Shown piece after piece: positions 36,868-49,076 of a stretch of 64,000 bases of DNA. Source of the DNA: Plutella xylostella. Lineage: Eukaryota; Arthropoda; Insecta; Lepidoptera; Plutellidae. The notes below the pieces were generated by a model, which saw only the letters and a list, made by a program, of their open reading frames with translations, did not search any database and had not been told where the DNA came from. The stretch's first letter is position 1, and each line of letters begins with the position of its first letter. Made by a program: the position numbers and the translations under genes. The stretch spans positions 3,596,001-3,660,000 of the forward strand of contig NC_064005.1 in assembly GCF_932276165.1 (NCBI RefSeq), written 5' to 3'.

Positions 36868-36937
36868 CATCTGGGATCGAACCCGCGTCGCAATTATCCG
36901 CAAACCGACCATTTGCCCGCTACGCCACGAAGCTTGT
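36868..36937 (-). mobile_element. tRNA-like SINE head
   Basis: The minus strand shows GTGGCGTAGCGGGCAAATGG and GCGGGTTCGATCCCAGATG, with box A and B spacing of a tRNA-derived promoter. No acceptor-stem closure was seen. Confidence 0.5.
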
Positions 36938-38026
36938 TAAACTCGTTTGCAAAATAGTGAATATGTTGCGGTTCATTAGCAAAAGTATAATCTATGTAGT
37001 GATAATTGTTTACAATATGAAATATTATAAGCGCAGAGGGTATTTTGAATTTATTTCTCAATTGAAATTGTAGACTTGAAGAGAATGTTTTGTTGCATTG
37101 AGATGGGTTTTGTTAATTCCATCTGATTTATATTTACGTATAATACACATTATTAATTTGTTATCAACATTATTAATTTGTAACGATGACAAACGAATTT
37201 ATTAACAAGGTCATTGTTAATTGAGTTAAGTGCCAGGACAACATTGGGTTCGTATTTTCTCTTTATAATTTTATTGATTACTTTATATAAGTATTATTGG
37301 TTTTTATTTATTTTACTTATAGATTATCATAATATACTTTTTACACTATAGTAATAATGTCACAATTATTATATTTATTAAGGCATGATCAAATTATTGT
37401 TTTTAAAGGTTACCGAAGATGGATGTCCTATAATGGGCCCTGAAGAACTGTTATAAAATAGCTAAACGCATGACAAGAATCAATTTGAGAATTTTAAAGA
37501 TGATGTTATGGTTGCTGTTTGCATTGCGTGAGAAATATCTTCTACAAGATAACAGCACAACTCGCATTGAAGAAATGGAACATTATAACTATGTTATTAT
37601 ACGTTTAGTAGGTATTTAACGGGTCTCCAGTTTAAGTATGAGTAAAATTTATTTAGTAACTAGTGAGATAATTGTTCATACTGTTAAGATAATTGATTAC
37701 ATATTTATAAGTAATTAGTAATAAAATTGTTGCTTATTTATAATTTAATTGTAGAACAACAAGAGATGTAAATTGTGAAATTTAGTAACATGTTGGTTCT
37801 CTTTGTTGTAATTCTACAATTTTTGAATTTGTTTACTTTTGTTCATAATTATTCTGCATACAAACTAATAATACTCGTATTTACTTGTTTAGTGAAATAA
37901 AGCTTTTTTTTCTTATATATTATGTTTTTATTTTATTTCCTGTTCATATTGATAAAGATAGTCTAAAATAACCTATCTATAATGATTAACAAAGAAAAAC
38001 ATAAAAATAAATTTTAAAAGTCACTC

Positions 38027-38098
38027 CTTCCAGAGATTTGAACTCTGGACCTCCACATTGAAAGCCGAATACCTTAACGATTAGACCACACCGTCAAG
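38027..38098 (-). mobile_element. tRNA-like SINE head
   Basis: The minus strand reads GACGGTGTGGTCTAATCGTT (box A-like) and GGTCCAGAGTTCAAATCTCT (box B and T-arm-like). The ends do not form an acceptor stem. It is a different tRNA-like type from the heads at 10.4, 12.3, 33.4 and 36.9 kb. Confidence 0.5.
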
Positions 38099-38484
38099 TA
38101 GTTAAACTGGTGAAAAATGCAATCACTTCGTATCACACTGAGCTGGCTTGCAATAGTTAAAAGTGAACAACACAGGTTTTAACATTCTGGCATGAACTTT
38201 ATGAAGCTAGTTCCAATATTTGATTTAAGATGGCGCTTAAATTAATAAAGGTCGATATTTAGCGCCATCTTTTAACACACACACAGAAGTCTTAGTAACG
38301 AAACAAGGTTTATGTAGTTCAAGGTTATTTTATATAGGTGGCGCCTAAGTGGGAGGGTTGTAGTTATAGCTATATAGGGGTGTCAGGAGTTCTTGACCTT
38401 CACTGTACGTAAGGTGCTGACCCCCCCCAGAAGCATTGTTAGTATGAGAGGGGGGTCAGGTTTCTTTGCACCTGACCGTACATG

Positions 38485-40146
38485 TACACCGTACACTGTT
38501 AGATGATTACAATAATTATCAAATAACTGATTTTATTGACACAAGGAACTAAGTAGGTACATTTGCTATTACACTTTTATTATTACTGCATTTATTATTA
38601 CACAATGAGTGGTTGGCTTCACAGGACGTAACTCACTCTTGCGCGGGTGATAACATTTGTGTGTGAACGAACGCCATGGCGTCTCCAAGGCCCAATTTAT
38701 TGAAATTTATAGCTCAATATATTTCATCTAACGATGCATTTTGTTAGCTTTTTTCTGTATGTAAACAGATGTAAGGGTTACAATAATGCCGACATTACTT
38801 TTCTGAGGACAATAAATAGTTTAGTATAAAATGGAATGCATCATTTACGGTTCCGTGGTTCAGTACAAAGTAATAATAACAGTTATCATTATCAGCATCA
38901 CTTTCTTTTTTAATCGACTGCTTTTCTCTATACATTTGTACTCACGTTAGGTCACGAGCCGTATCGCAGTTTTTAACGAGTACAAAGCACTTAGCAAAAC
39001 AACGAACAATGTAATCCTAGATAACATTTATAAAAATGTTTCGTTTTTTATTTGAGTTGCCAAACAAAAAAAAAAATCAATATTAATTTAAATGGCATTC
39101 ACCTTATTGTATGTCATAACTGTAAGGAACTTGGGTTCACCTTCCTTACAATAATAGTGTACATTTTCTTTTGTTTTCAAAATATAGGTTAATATACAGC
39201 GGCCCCATTATAAATAATACGCCTTGGCTCCAATCGACCGCCACCCACTGGTCGAACATAATTGATATTCCGTAAATATTGCCGGATAAAATAAACCCCA
39301 AATTGAGTTTTCAAAACATGCTAAATTAATTTTAGAGTTCATAAAGGCTTTGCGCGTTTACGCCATTTTTGTTAAAGGGATTTTATGCCAAAACTTGCTT
39401 TGTCACGCTTTCCAGAATTAATATCGAATTCCTTATTCATTTATTGTCAAGTGGCACGTGTCCACCCGAAAACTGTTTGATTGAGCACTACTAAAATTAA
39501 TATATTTGTTTTCAGTGCTGAATATTTTGGGTACACAGTCATATGAGAGGTTTCTATGTCAACTATTTGTAAAAAAACCTTGATGTTGAATATAAGGATA
39601 TATTTAAAATTATATTTGACTTCATGGCGTTTTTCCTGATTTTAATAATAATAATATCTACATAGAACCTCTTGCACAAGAGTTATTGTTCCAAAGTTTA
39701 AAGCATACGGATTACCGAATAATGAATTTGTCTGAGAGGGTCATAATTCAGGAAACTGCAATCTTAGACCGACTTGTCTTGAGAACCTGGGAGAGGCGAG
39801 ATCCTTACTGAAACTTCGCAACGTAACTGCAGTTTGCCTTTAGAGTTAAAGTCCTATTAATTTTCAATAATACTTAAGTGAAAGGTCTTACTTACACTTA
39901 AGTACCTATTTACTCAACTCATGTCTTAGAAGCTCTAAAGAAGCGTCCTCGAGTGTCGTATGAATGGTCCTTATTTACGTCTGGTGCATCCTGGGCAGTC
40001 AGTGACTGATAATTTAACTACCTAACCATTCATTTCACTTTTCAATTCACCACAGATACAACCTTTTTTTAAAAAAGAGAACTCATATCGAATCAATATT
40101 GATTCTGCTTGTTATTAGCTTCATTTAGCCGTGAGTCGCGGGTTAT
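38485..40146. other. Unassigned noncoding DNA
   Basis: A block at 39195-39420 is unique and enhancer-like in texture (GGCCCCATTATAAATAATAC, CATAATTGATATTCCG). Nothing else was recognised. Confidence 0.35.
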
Positions 40147-40284
40147 GGGGGTCACTCTATATGACAAAAAAGGAATTTTCGAAGCGCTGCTGCGCGAGCC
40201 ACAACTCAATCTCGTTTTATAAAACGTGCCAATTGCACAACACAGCTCTACTCATTCGTTTTTCGTCAGTATAGAGTAACCCTG
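40147..40284. mobile_element. GGGGTTACTCTAT-family hairpin MITE
   Basis: Left GGGGGTCACTCTATATGACA and AAAAAGG; right CGTTTTTCGTCAGTATAGAG then TAACCCT. An AAGCGCTGCTGCGC motif sits in the left half. About 138 bp and complete. Confidence 0.75.
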
Positions 40285-40789
40285 CTGCATGCAGTGTGAA
40301 ATGAGTGCCAACTCACTCAGCCTGTGTGACGGAGTGCACGGCACTATCCGCCCGCGCCCGCTGCTCCCGCAACATTCATCAGCATCACGCTCAAAAACCG
40401 AACAAAATATTACCACTCATTTGTTTTAGAAGCTCACAAAATTGTGTGAGCCATTGTACTCGGTTTGTACCGCTTTTCCGCTTTATTTTTCTTAAACAAA
40501 GGACATGACAAAGTAAGCGTGGTGAAGCCTTGAGATGGCAATGAAAAGGTTCGCTAGGTAGAATCTTTTTTTATTTTAAGCTATGAATTCTTTTGGCGTC
40601 ACGGTTTTTACAGTTAAGTCAAGGTTAAGTCATATTAAAATTAATTTTACATTTAGCAACATAACTCCCCTAAAAATCTGCAATTTTCTAACCGGAAGAT
40701 AAAAACGGCTATCTAAAATCCTAACATAGTGGCAAAAAATCCGTGCCATTGTTCACTGTAAGTAAATGTGGTAAATTGCGCGCCCGGCA

Positions 40790-40812
40790 GCGGCGGCGGC
40801 GGCGGCGGCGTG
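40790..40812. repeat. (GGC)n microsatellite in a GC-rich block
   Basis: GGCAGC followed by six GGC units. It lies in a GC-rich stretch 40780-40890 that otherwise looks unique. Confidence 0.85.
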
Positions 40813-42298
40813 TGAAGTAATCTGCAGGTGCTGGCCCGGAATGGCCCATATATTCCGCGTATAATATCCGGCCACCCCGAGGCGAGCCATCTAAGATGTT
40901 ATCCTAGAACTATCGAGGGCGCTGCAGTTAAACTGTCTTCTAAACTACCGTTTCCCAAAGCGTACTTCGCGTAGACTGTCGCAATTTCAAATGTAGAGTG
41001 CTTCTAATACAGTTGTTAAGAGACTCTTAACGAGGGACTTGTAGTAAAATTTAAATAAGTGTATTTAGCACGACTTATTGCGCACTCAAACGGTACTAAA
41101 CTAGCCTTATTTCTCTATAGAACAAATACACATACAACGGAGAGCTATGGATGGATTTAATATAAGGCCGAGACTAGACTTGAAACAGCGTACAACTAAA
41201 ACCTAGTAAGTACTTATAAGAAACACAACAAGAATCTCTGGTGTTTATAACAATACGTGCCAGTTCTACTGCCCTCTAGCTCGAGGTTATTCGGGAGGTT
41301 TAAGTGCAGTTTAAAAGTAGTTATGTTTAGAGCTAGAGCGCATAGAATTGGTGTGAAGTCAAGACTTTAAATTAGTTTTCGTTTTATTGTTATACCGTTT
41401 CATTATAGAGTTAGAATATTCTTACCACCTTAAGATGTCTAATGAAGAGTTGTTAATGTTTACCTGAAAAGAAAGAAAAAATTAATACTATGTAGGTATT
41501 TTTCAGAAATAAATAAACTTATAACACCCCTCTTTTTTCGTCGGGGGTAAAAGATTGCACAATACACATGGATCAGGTTTATTTTTTTATAGTTTTACAC
41601 ATATATCTTATAAATTAATTTGTTAGTTTAGATATATAAATATATATATTATAAATTATTACTTATTGAAGATTAAACATGTTATGAAATATTATAAAGA
41701 TAAATATGATAAGGTGCTTATAACTACGTGTAACTATTGAATATAGGTATATCTAAAGTTATAACCGCTTATAGCTATTACTCTCTCGTTCACGTATACA
41801 TAATTTCGATAAAAGTTAACCATCGATTTATCGGGTTAGACCACGGTTAGACAGGAGCGGATTCGTCTCAATTATGCAGACAGGCCATCTGTCAATCACT
41901 GCCCCGCCGGGACTCATCTGTTACTCATTTTATTGAAAAAGACTAGAATTTGTAGAGAAAAGGAATAAGCTAAGGTATTTTTTTTACTTCCTTAAATTTA
42001 TCAGTTAGCACAAAGTTAATTATGTGACGTTATTATAGTTTACAGGAGCGGTATCGCGAAGATAAAACTAATATCATTTTTAAAGTAGTGTCAAGCAAGT
42101 TTGCGATCGGGTGCTAGTACCTATACAGCCATGTAAGAATTACATGTATAGGTACATATTTGTCAGTTAAAATGGCGGAAATATTGTTTCAGCAGTAGAT
42201 ATTTTCCTTAAAATCGTACCTACTATATACTTATTCCAGGGGACATTAAATGGAACGGCTGGTATGTTTTGATTGGTTCCATAAAGTCCGGGAGATCA

Positions 42299-42413
42299 GG
42301 GGGGTTACTCTATACTTACGAAAAACACATGTACAAGCGCTGTCGTGCAATCGGCACATTTAATACAACGAGATAGTCTGAAACTTAGTTTTTCTTCATA
42401 TAGAGTGACCCCC
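42299..42413. mobile_element. GGGGTTACTCTAT-family hairpin MITE
   Basis: Left GGGGGGTTACTCTATACTTA and CGAAAAAC; right GTTTTTCTTCATATAGAGTG then ACCCCC. The centre TTTAATACAACGAGATAG is the same as in the copies at 12.2 and 47.0 kb. Confidence 0.8.
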
Positions 42414-43007
42414 AGGATGCGGCTCTCAACGTAAAGCGGTCAAGTGCTCGGACATCGCCGAGTCCTCTCATAACAGACCCAACGAAAATTGCCTTCCTTT
42501 GTTCTTTCCACATAATATTTATTTGTTGTTTTTCTATTCAGATATATTATAATTAGTAACAACTTCCTCAGAAATATTATACTATAGGTAGGTACTTAAT
42601 ACATTAAGTAACAATATTATACTATAGATAGGTAGATACATTACATAACATAACATTGTCGTCAATGAAAACATTCATAGTTTTATGTTGGTGGAGTGGG
42701 TATTGTTACATCCTTTGTAAGTATTATAAAATTTAAGCATAATACATTAGGTGTTAACATTACAATAACATAAAAAAACATCCTATCTTATTTGCTAACT
42801 TTAGTAGACAGTTTCTGAGGGCAAACTTCAACAGTGCCGAAGAACGGCGCTTCACAACGCGGCAAAACTTGTTATTAATGCATATTTCATACTGTGCCGA
42901 TAAATAATCTACTGGGATCCGGCAAAATGCTTTGAACTTCAGTGACTGGAACATGAGGAAATTAATCATGGGCAGTCAATATTTGTTCGTAACTTGTGGG
43001 GCTGGCC

Positions 43008-43113
43008 GGGGAGTTCACTCTAGCTTCCGCCAAATCGTAGCCGCAGCTGCGCCAACCATGGTTTTAGCTCAGCTCAACTTCATCCGTTTTTTGTCAAAAT
43101 AGAATAACCTCTT
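43008..43113. mobile_element. GGGGTTACTCTAT-family hairpin MITE, diverged
   Basis: Left GGGGAGTTCACTCTAGCTTC; right TTTTTTGTCAAAATAGAATA then ACCTC. An inner pair GCTGCGCC and GGTTTTAGCTCAGCTC is more decayed than in other copies. Confidence 0.6.
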
Positions 43114-44173
43114 GGTTTCCGAACTGTTACATCAACAGTTTCTTACTTACGTTACGCAGTTTCTTACTAGGCGGAGTGTTTTGATGTAAAGTTGTTATGT
43201 ACTGCTTACAACTTTATGAATGCCTTCTATGCCACTTCGAAAATAAAACACTGACAAATTGATGTACTTAATGTTGACTGTTTAGCATGAATTGTTGCTG
43301 ATGACTATCCAAAACTATTATTTCTTATGGCTCCATAAAGGCATATAAAGAATAGTCAGTTCGACCTTTCGTAGTCATTTGCTAACACGTCTAAAAGCTA
43401 AAACTTTAAAGTATATAAATAATGCCTTCTGTCCGATCAGAAACACAATTTAATTCAAAACGTACGTAGGTAGGTAAGTGATGTTTCTAGATGCAAAGGC
43501 CCGTGCGCCGTGTGCAGCGATAAGGCAGCCCTATTCTGCATAGCAGTTGCAGATTATTCAACGTGTTTACAAGAATTACTAAAGGAGCTTCAATACAAAA
43601 TATATTTTGTACATAAGATTTTTCTGGTTTCAGCAATGAAAATAAAGGTATTGGCGATTCAGATTTGGTTAATAAATTTGGAGATTACTACACGTAGAGA
43701 GTGCGATAAGCTGTTACAAAAGTTATGTCAGTACTTACCAGTGTAGTTTTAAATTCCATGCTTGTTTTTCCCGCGTCTTCTTAAGTATGCGATAAGGTTA
43801 CGTTGCAACGTGGTTGCAAGATAGGCTAGTTGTCGGATGCTTTTGAATCTCCTGGGTGTCACAGAATAGCGCCGCACTGGAGGTTGCAGGTGCGACTCCA
43901 ACTTCGTACCACAAAGCGTAATTTATATCGTCTACCGCACTCAGCTCGTAAATATTCCCATTTTATTGCCTCTCTTATTTCCGACAAAGTTTCCGCAATC
44001 GAAACCGACTTAGTTTTTTACGATTATTACTTACATAAACTAAATTTGAGGGACCTATAATTCTTAATGCCTACTCGCATTACGGAGGATGTATTTTATT
44101 GTTGAGATTTAACTCGTAAGCTTATTCAAGTACCGTATGTTTTGTGGATCGTAACTACTTGGTCAAAGGTTGA

Positions 44174-44398
44174 TGTATAGTGCCACAAACTTATCTGTTC
44201 CGGTGACAGCTCACGTAAATGTGACAATATTTCTTCATTCTATAAGATTTTAAGTTTGCCAGTAGTGGTAATTCGCTCTTGTGATTTCAATAAACCCATC
44301 TAATCTATGTATATCAATATATAATTCATTAGTAAATAATGAGATATTGATCAATTTAGTTCGCTCTCACCGGAACAGATAAGTTTGTCGCACTGTAC
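44174..44398. mobile_element. Longer relative of the TATAGTGCCACAAAC MITE, copy 2
   Basis: Left end TATAGTGCCACAAACTTATC and right end GATAAGTTTGTCGCACTGTA match copy 1, as do CTAATCTATGTATATCAATA and ATTCATTAGTAAATAATGAG near the centre. The left half holds about 80 bp that is absent from copy 1, so copy 1 may be a deletion derivative that became a perfect hairpin. Confidence 0.75.
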
Positions 44399-44402
44399 TT
44401 AT

Positions 44403-44570
44403 ATAGAGGGTGATTGGTAAGTCGATGTATTCCTTTAAATGGGTTGTAGACTAAGGCATTTCCAGTCGATTGAACCCCATAATGCATTATCCTAAAGTCA
44501 ACCATTTCTGAGTTATTTAAGTTTTACGTTTTTTCAGGTTTTTGCCAAAATTTATGATTAAAAGCAAAAT
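44403..44570. repeat. Insect repeat starting AGGGTGATTGGTAAGTCGAT
   Basis: AGAGGGTGATTGGTAAGTCG, CCATAATGCATTATCCTAAA and GAGTTATTTAAGTTTTACGT form a block I recall from repeats in several insects. It abuts the MITE ending at 44398. The right boundary is uncertain; AT-rich, possibly related DNA continues to about 44900. Confidence 0.5.
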
Positions 44571-46443
44571 ATTTCAAAAAATAACAATTTTTTTAAAACT
44601 TTTTTGATTGTTTTGCATTGGTGACACCTTAGCCAACTAATTATAATTATCAATTGCGCAATATTTTACTTAATTTAGACACAGTGCATCAAAATAGTTG
44701 AACGTTAAAAAAATGTTACGAAAGGTGAAAACAAAAAAGCTAAATTAAAAAAGAATTTAATCTGACAATTTTTCAGGCACTAGCTTAGCTTAAAAACATA
44801 ATCAATTTATAATCTTTAAAATGACATATGCCAATCTAAAATTAAGGTATGACCAAGATAAAGCCAAAACAACCGCATAGGCGGACAAATCTCAGATAAA
44901 CAAATAACTTTACAAAAAAGCTAATTTCGCTAATAATATTTACGCTAATTTATTTATACCCACTGCATTTTATAAATGTTATAGGGGCATTCATTAATAT
45001 TATTTAATATTGCACAGCTTTGCACGCGCAACCACATCCTACCAAGTATTTGAATGAAACATTATTAATTAAAACAGAAAATGTATTTACCAATCGACCA
45101 AAATTTCGAGTTCGCTAACACTCAGTACCTACAGGCGAAATGATAATTAAAATGATGAGTAGGTACTAGGTATATTGTAATCAAAAACTGAATGAACTCG
45201 CAACCTAAAAATGAAACATAGACATAATTTAAAGTAAAGTAAAGTTAAAGTCTACTTGTAGTGTTTGTCGCCAACACGCTAAGAAGATGAATGAGTCAGG
45301 TTGTTTTAAAATGTCTGTGCCTGTTTTATCGTTTCCGGAAAAAAACCCTATATCCCATATTGTATAATAAATTTTGTAATTATATAGGTATATTGAGATT
45401 GTAATTATGTTACTGAATAAAACATAAAAAATCAATCAAAGCAGAATCAGCCAACCTTAGCGATTGCGAGTATCAATAGGTCACATTGATATAATAATAG
45501 TCGAGATTCACCCAAAGACCGTCTCTCCGTCCCACAGTTGCCATTGAAAAGTCTCGCCAGCACTACGTCCGCGCCGGCAGTAATGGTACAGTTCCTTTGA
45601 AAAGTGGTCGGCGGTGGGAACTGAGGCAATTAGTCAGGAGCACCGTTGTGCACGACTGTACTGCAGCGTGCGCGACCGTGATGCAGCCTTTTGAAGGAAA
45701 AAAGAAAACCTCGTGAAAGCTAATTTTACCAACTTTGAATAACTGTGCTTGTGCGCGCATTTTAGATTTTGTCTGCTTGTATTTTTCTCTTTTTTTGGGC
45801 GTCAACGTTGCGTTTTATATCTTTCCGGATTTGGTTTTGTATTTAATTAAGTAATACTTATTGTATAATTATGTAGTTAAGCTAATTGCATAATTTCGGT
45901 GTTCAGTTCAGCACAGTTCTAATTGTGTGGGTTATAAATTTCTGTTAGTTATTAAATATTGGGTTTCGAGCGGACATTGATGTAAGCTGACGGATGTACA
46001 TGTATAGCGCAATATCGATAAATGAAAAAGTTTCGGTGACATAGCACAAAAATGTTAAACTGAAAAAATATACTATAATATAGCAATCTTACTTAATGAT
46101 TCCGAATAAGTAAGGGGTGAAAGTTCATCAGTGAAACACATAAAAATAAACTCTTAGTATTTAAAATTATTTTTGATATAAAATTTTGTAGAGGAGGGTA
46201 GCAGTCATCGTCAGGTATTATAAATATATTTTAATAATTTCCGAGAATTTATTACGAAAATGTTATTCAGCAGACAGATAATAATTGGTGTGTACATAAC
46301 TGTATCCATTTGATTTGCGAGATGCACTGTAGTCCGTCAGGGATCCATTTCATCGCACAAAGGCATTGCTGCGGCGGATACATTTGAGTAAACATGATGA
46401 GTAAATAAAAATAACATGAAAAAGGTGAAACTGGAGCCGAGCC

Positions 46444-46465
46444 GGGGCGGCGGCGGCGGCGGCGG
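46444..46465. repeat. (GGC)n microsatellite
   Basis: A run of GGC units inside unique, moderately GC-rich DNA. Confidence 0.85.
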
Positions 46466-46982
46466 GCGCACTACAAATATGAACATTGGTAAAGCATTCC
46501 CGAGCTTGCAGCTTGCTTCTCCTGCCAATGCTATAGTTATGGCTCCGGGTTCCATTTTACTCCCAGTTCATTAATTTAAACTGAATGTTTCGATGAAGAT
46601 AGGGTTTCCGTTTTATTTTTAGCGCTGCGTAAAAGTGATGTCAGAAGTTTATCTTTAATTTTATATTAACTTTTCCATCGGGATGGTTTAATAGGATTAT
46701 GGGTTGAAATAAGGAGAAGAGGGTTTTAGTAATCATTTAAATTTAATTTATTCTGATTCTGATACATTCAATTTTGAACCTAAAAGGGCCGTTGCATCCG
46801 GACCTTTTATAATAAAACGAATAAGTACAATGAATTCGTGCTTTCTAATCAATTTAACAAAACAAATAAGACCGATCGAAGTAACACGGAAAGATAAAGT
46901 ACAGTCAGTTACGGGACTATCGTGGAGCTCGAACACAGAACAAGCGGTAAGCTCCTTACTGGGAATGTGCTCAGTACATCTG

Positions 46983-47208
46983 GAGGGTTACTCTATATGA
47001 CGAAAAACTAACGAACGAGAGCTATCGTGCCATCGGCACGTTTAATACAACGATATAGCTGGCTGGTTGAAAATGCTTTTAGCATTAAGTCCACCTTTTG
47101 TACACTTATTTCTCATATTTGTGCAATAAAGTATTAAATAAATAAATATAGAGTCGAAGCTCGCAGCAGCGTTCTGAAACTTTTTCGTCTATATGAAGTA
47201 ACCCCCCT
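46983..47208. mobile_element. GGGGTTACTCTAT-family hairpin MITE, interrupted
   Basis: Left GAGGGTTACTCTATATGACG then AAAAAC; right CTTTTTCGTCTATATGAAGT then AACCCCCC. The centre is split just after TACAACGATATAG by a LINE tail, and the element resumes at ATATAGAGTCGAAGC. Confidence 0.8.
47059..47145 (+). mobile_element. LINE 3'-tail insertion nested in the 47.0-kb MITE
   Basis: Contains GCATTAAGTCCACCTTTTGT and GTGCAATAAAGTATTAAAT with an AAAT tail, the common 3' end of a lepidopteran LINE. ATATAG at 47053-47058 and 47146-47151 forms a target-site duplication. It is strongly 5'-truncated, only about 87 bp. Confidence 0.8.
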
Positions 47209-48849
47209 GAGCCGCGTGCAAACTTTGGAGAAGTGTACTTATTTATGGTTGTTGAAACACGGCACATAGTTGTAGCCGCTCGGCCGCGGCTCGACTAAGA
47301 AAGATGCGTGTTTGTTGCTGTTCCTAGCATTTGCCCTCAAGCTCCGTATCGACTTGGATAGTTATCTGAAACTTTTCAATGTTGTGCGCTCATCTTTATT
47401 TTTCATACCGTAAGTATTATGTAGACACTAGAAAAAAAATACAAAGTCCATCTTAAGTTGTGGCGTGATATAGTTTGAAGAAATATTAATTATTTCATAA
47501 AAAAATTATAATCTATACCTCATCTTCTCTTTCATATCAAACATTTTACTAACTTAAATAAAAGCTCATGTTTAATACAAATCACTAGATACGAGTACCT
47601 TAAATTATAGAGCAATGAGGTGCAATGTAACTTGATAAAGTCTGAAAATGCATGCTTCAATGGTAATTGACTGAAGTTGCTTTGCTTGTTTGAACATGGA
47701 AGCTCCATGTTCTATTTGCTAAATAATAAAACCATAATATGATGCACTGTAAATATTTCGCATTGCAGTAATATTTTAAGGCAGCTAAGCAAACATAATT
47801 AGGTAAATAAGGTGTGTAAAAGTTGATAAAAAGAAACGGAAAAACGATTCTAAGGACATTATATAAGATAACTCCTAAAAACTTAGTGGGTATCTTTTAG
47901 AAGTGAAAAGAAAAAAGTATTCTAATTCTGCTACATATAAAACTAGGTGGTGTCATGATTGAAAAAAAATATACTTATGTTTTTATTTGACGAGACACAC
48001 AGGACTTAGGATTCGCATTACTTCTTGAAGAATAGTGAGATAAGTAGGTATATAAAATGCCTGAGTTATTTAATTAACTTTAAACGGCGCGAGCCCACAA
48101 TGTCTCAGCAGGGCTGCGACACGGCTTGAGTCTACATGCTTCTACAAACTTGTGAACAAATAGACAGTGAGAGTGGAAGCAGAAGAGTGAATGCTCTACT
48201 TACAAATAAATTTGATGTGAAGGGAACTGTAAAAACTACTTAGGAGGACAAAAATATACTTCAACAAACTAATATTTAAAGCGACTTTTAGTTGGTTTTG
48301 TTGTCTGAAATATCTTTATAACGTACTTTCATTAAAACAAATGACTGAACCAAAAAACTTGGAACAAATTTTTCTGTATAAACACAGAGACTGAGTTCGA
48401 ATTGGTCACTTACAACGGATTACCATGTTATGAAGATATCATACTCGCCGAATTTACATACTTTCACTGAAGTCTGCGCCAAACTAAAGTGAATTTACAT
48501 GTTTACACTTAGCATCTGCGGCGCGCGCCTCGAGCATCTCATCGAAATAAGTTTTACAAATACGGTTGTGTAAATATTAGTTACACGCCGCTTCAGTGTG
48601 TGCGTAGTGCTGTGAGGCTGCGTGATCGAATTTTGGATTCGTCCTTTCGCGTGTTGAAGACCACAATACGCAATAATAACATGGTCTACTGTTGGATGCC
48701 TCTCGACGCTTATAGAAATAACTAGGTTGTGGAGAAATGGAGATTCCATTTCATCAAACAAAGTTTGACTTTAGGAACTTAAATTCTTCCAAGATATCAA
48801 TCTGTAATGTGTTGTACGTTAGATAAGTTAGTTTTTGTTAAGTATAGGT
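47209..48849. other. Unassigned noncoding DNA
   Basis: No element or exon recognised. A minus-strand open frame at 48495-48761 has no splice context and no recognisable domain. Confidence 0.35.
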
Positions 48850-48965
48850 TTGTTAAAAGTACGTATATAATTATTAAAATTTGTTTGAATTATTTAAATG
48901 CATATGTGTATTTTACACTATGGGCCATTGATGCCTGAAATAAATGGTATTATTATTGTTATTTA
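48850..48965 (+). mobile_element. 5'-truncated second copy of the ORF1-element 3' end
   Basis: It contains CACTATGGGCCATTGATGCC, then GAAATAAATGG and a short ATT tail, as at 11995-12050. Similarity fades above about 48.85 kb, so this is a 5'-truncated insertion without coding capacity. Confidence 0.75.
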
Positions 48966-49076
48966 CTTACCATAATTTTTTTTAATTTTTTTTTTATTTA
49001 TTTAATTATAGGTAATGAAGATATTTTATACAAATCCGTAATTAAATACATCCCACCTTTATGTTTTGTTTCCAAT

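Larger units (their letters stand above)
36628..38480. mobile_element. Possible 1.85-kb element with GTCAGGTGCA...TGCACCTGAC ends
   Basis: GTACAGTCAGGTGCAGATAA then ACCTGACCCCC at the left is mirrored by GGGGGGTCAGGTTTCTTTGC then ACCTGACCGTAC at 38453-38480. The interior is AT-rich, without coding frames, and holds two tRNA-like heads and short hairpins (37749-37820, 38228-38273). A separate short hairpin at the right end only (about 38405-38480) is the alternative. Confidence 0.45.

Noticed and set aside
1776..37252. Shared 16-bp word AGGACAACATTGGGTT at about 1776 and 37235
   Set aside because: Flanks do not align, so it is too short to call a repeat family in a 64-kb window.
46337..46555. 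Minus-strand frame with a run of prolines
   Set aside because: The proline run is just the GGC microsatellite, and no splice sites fit.
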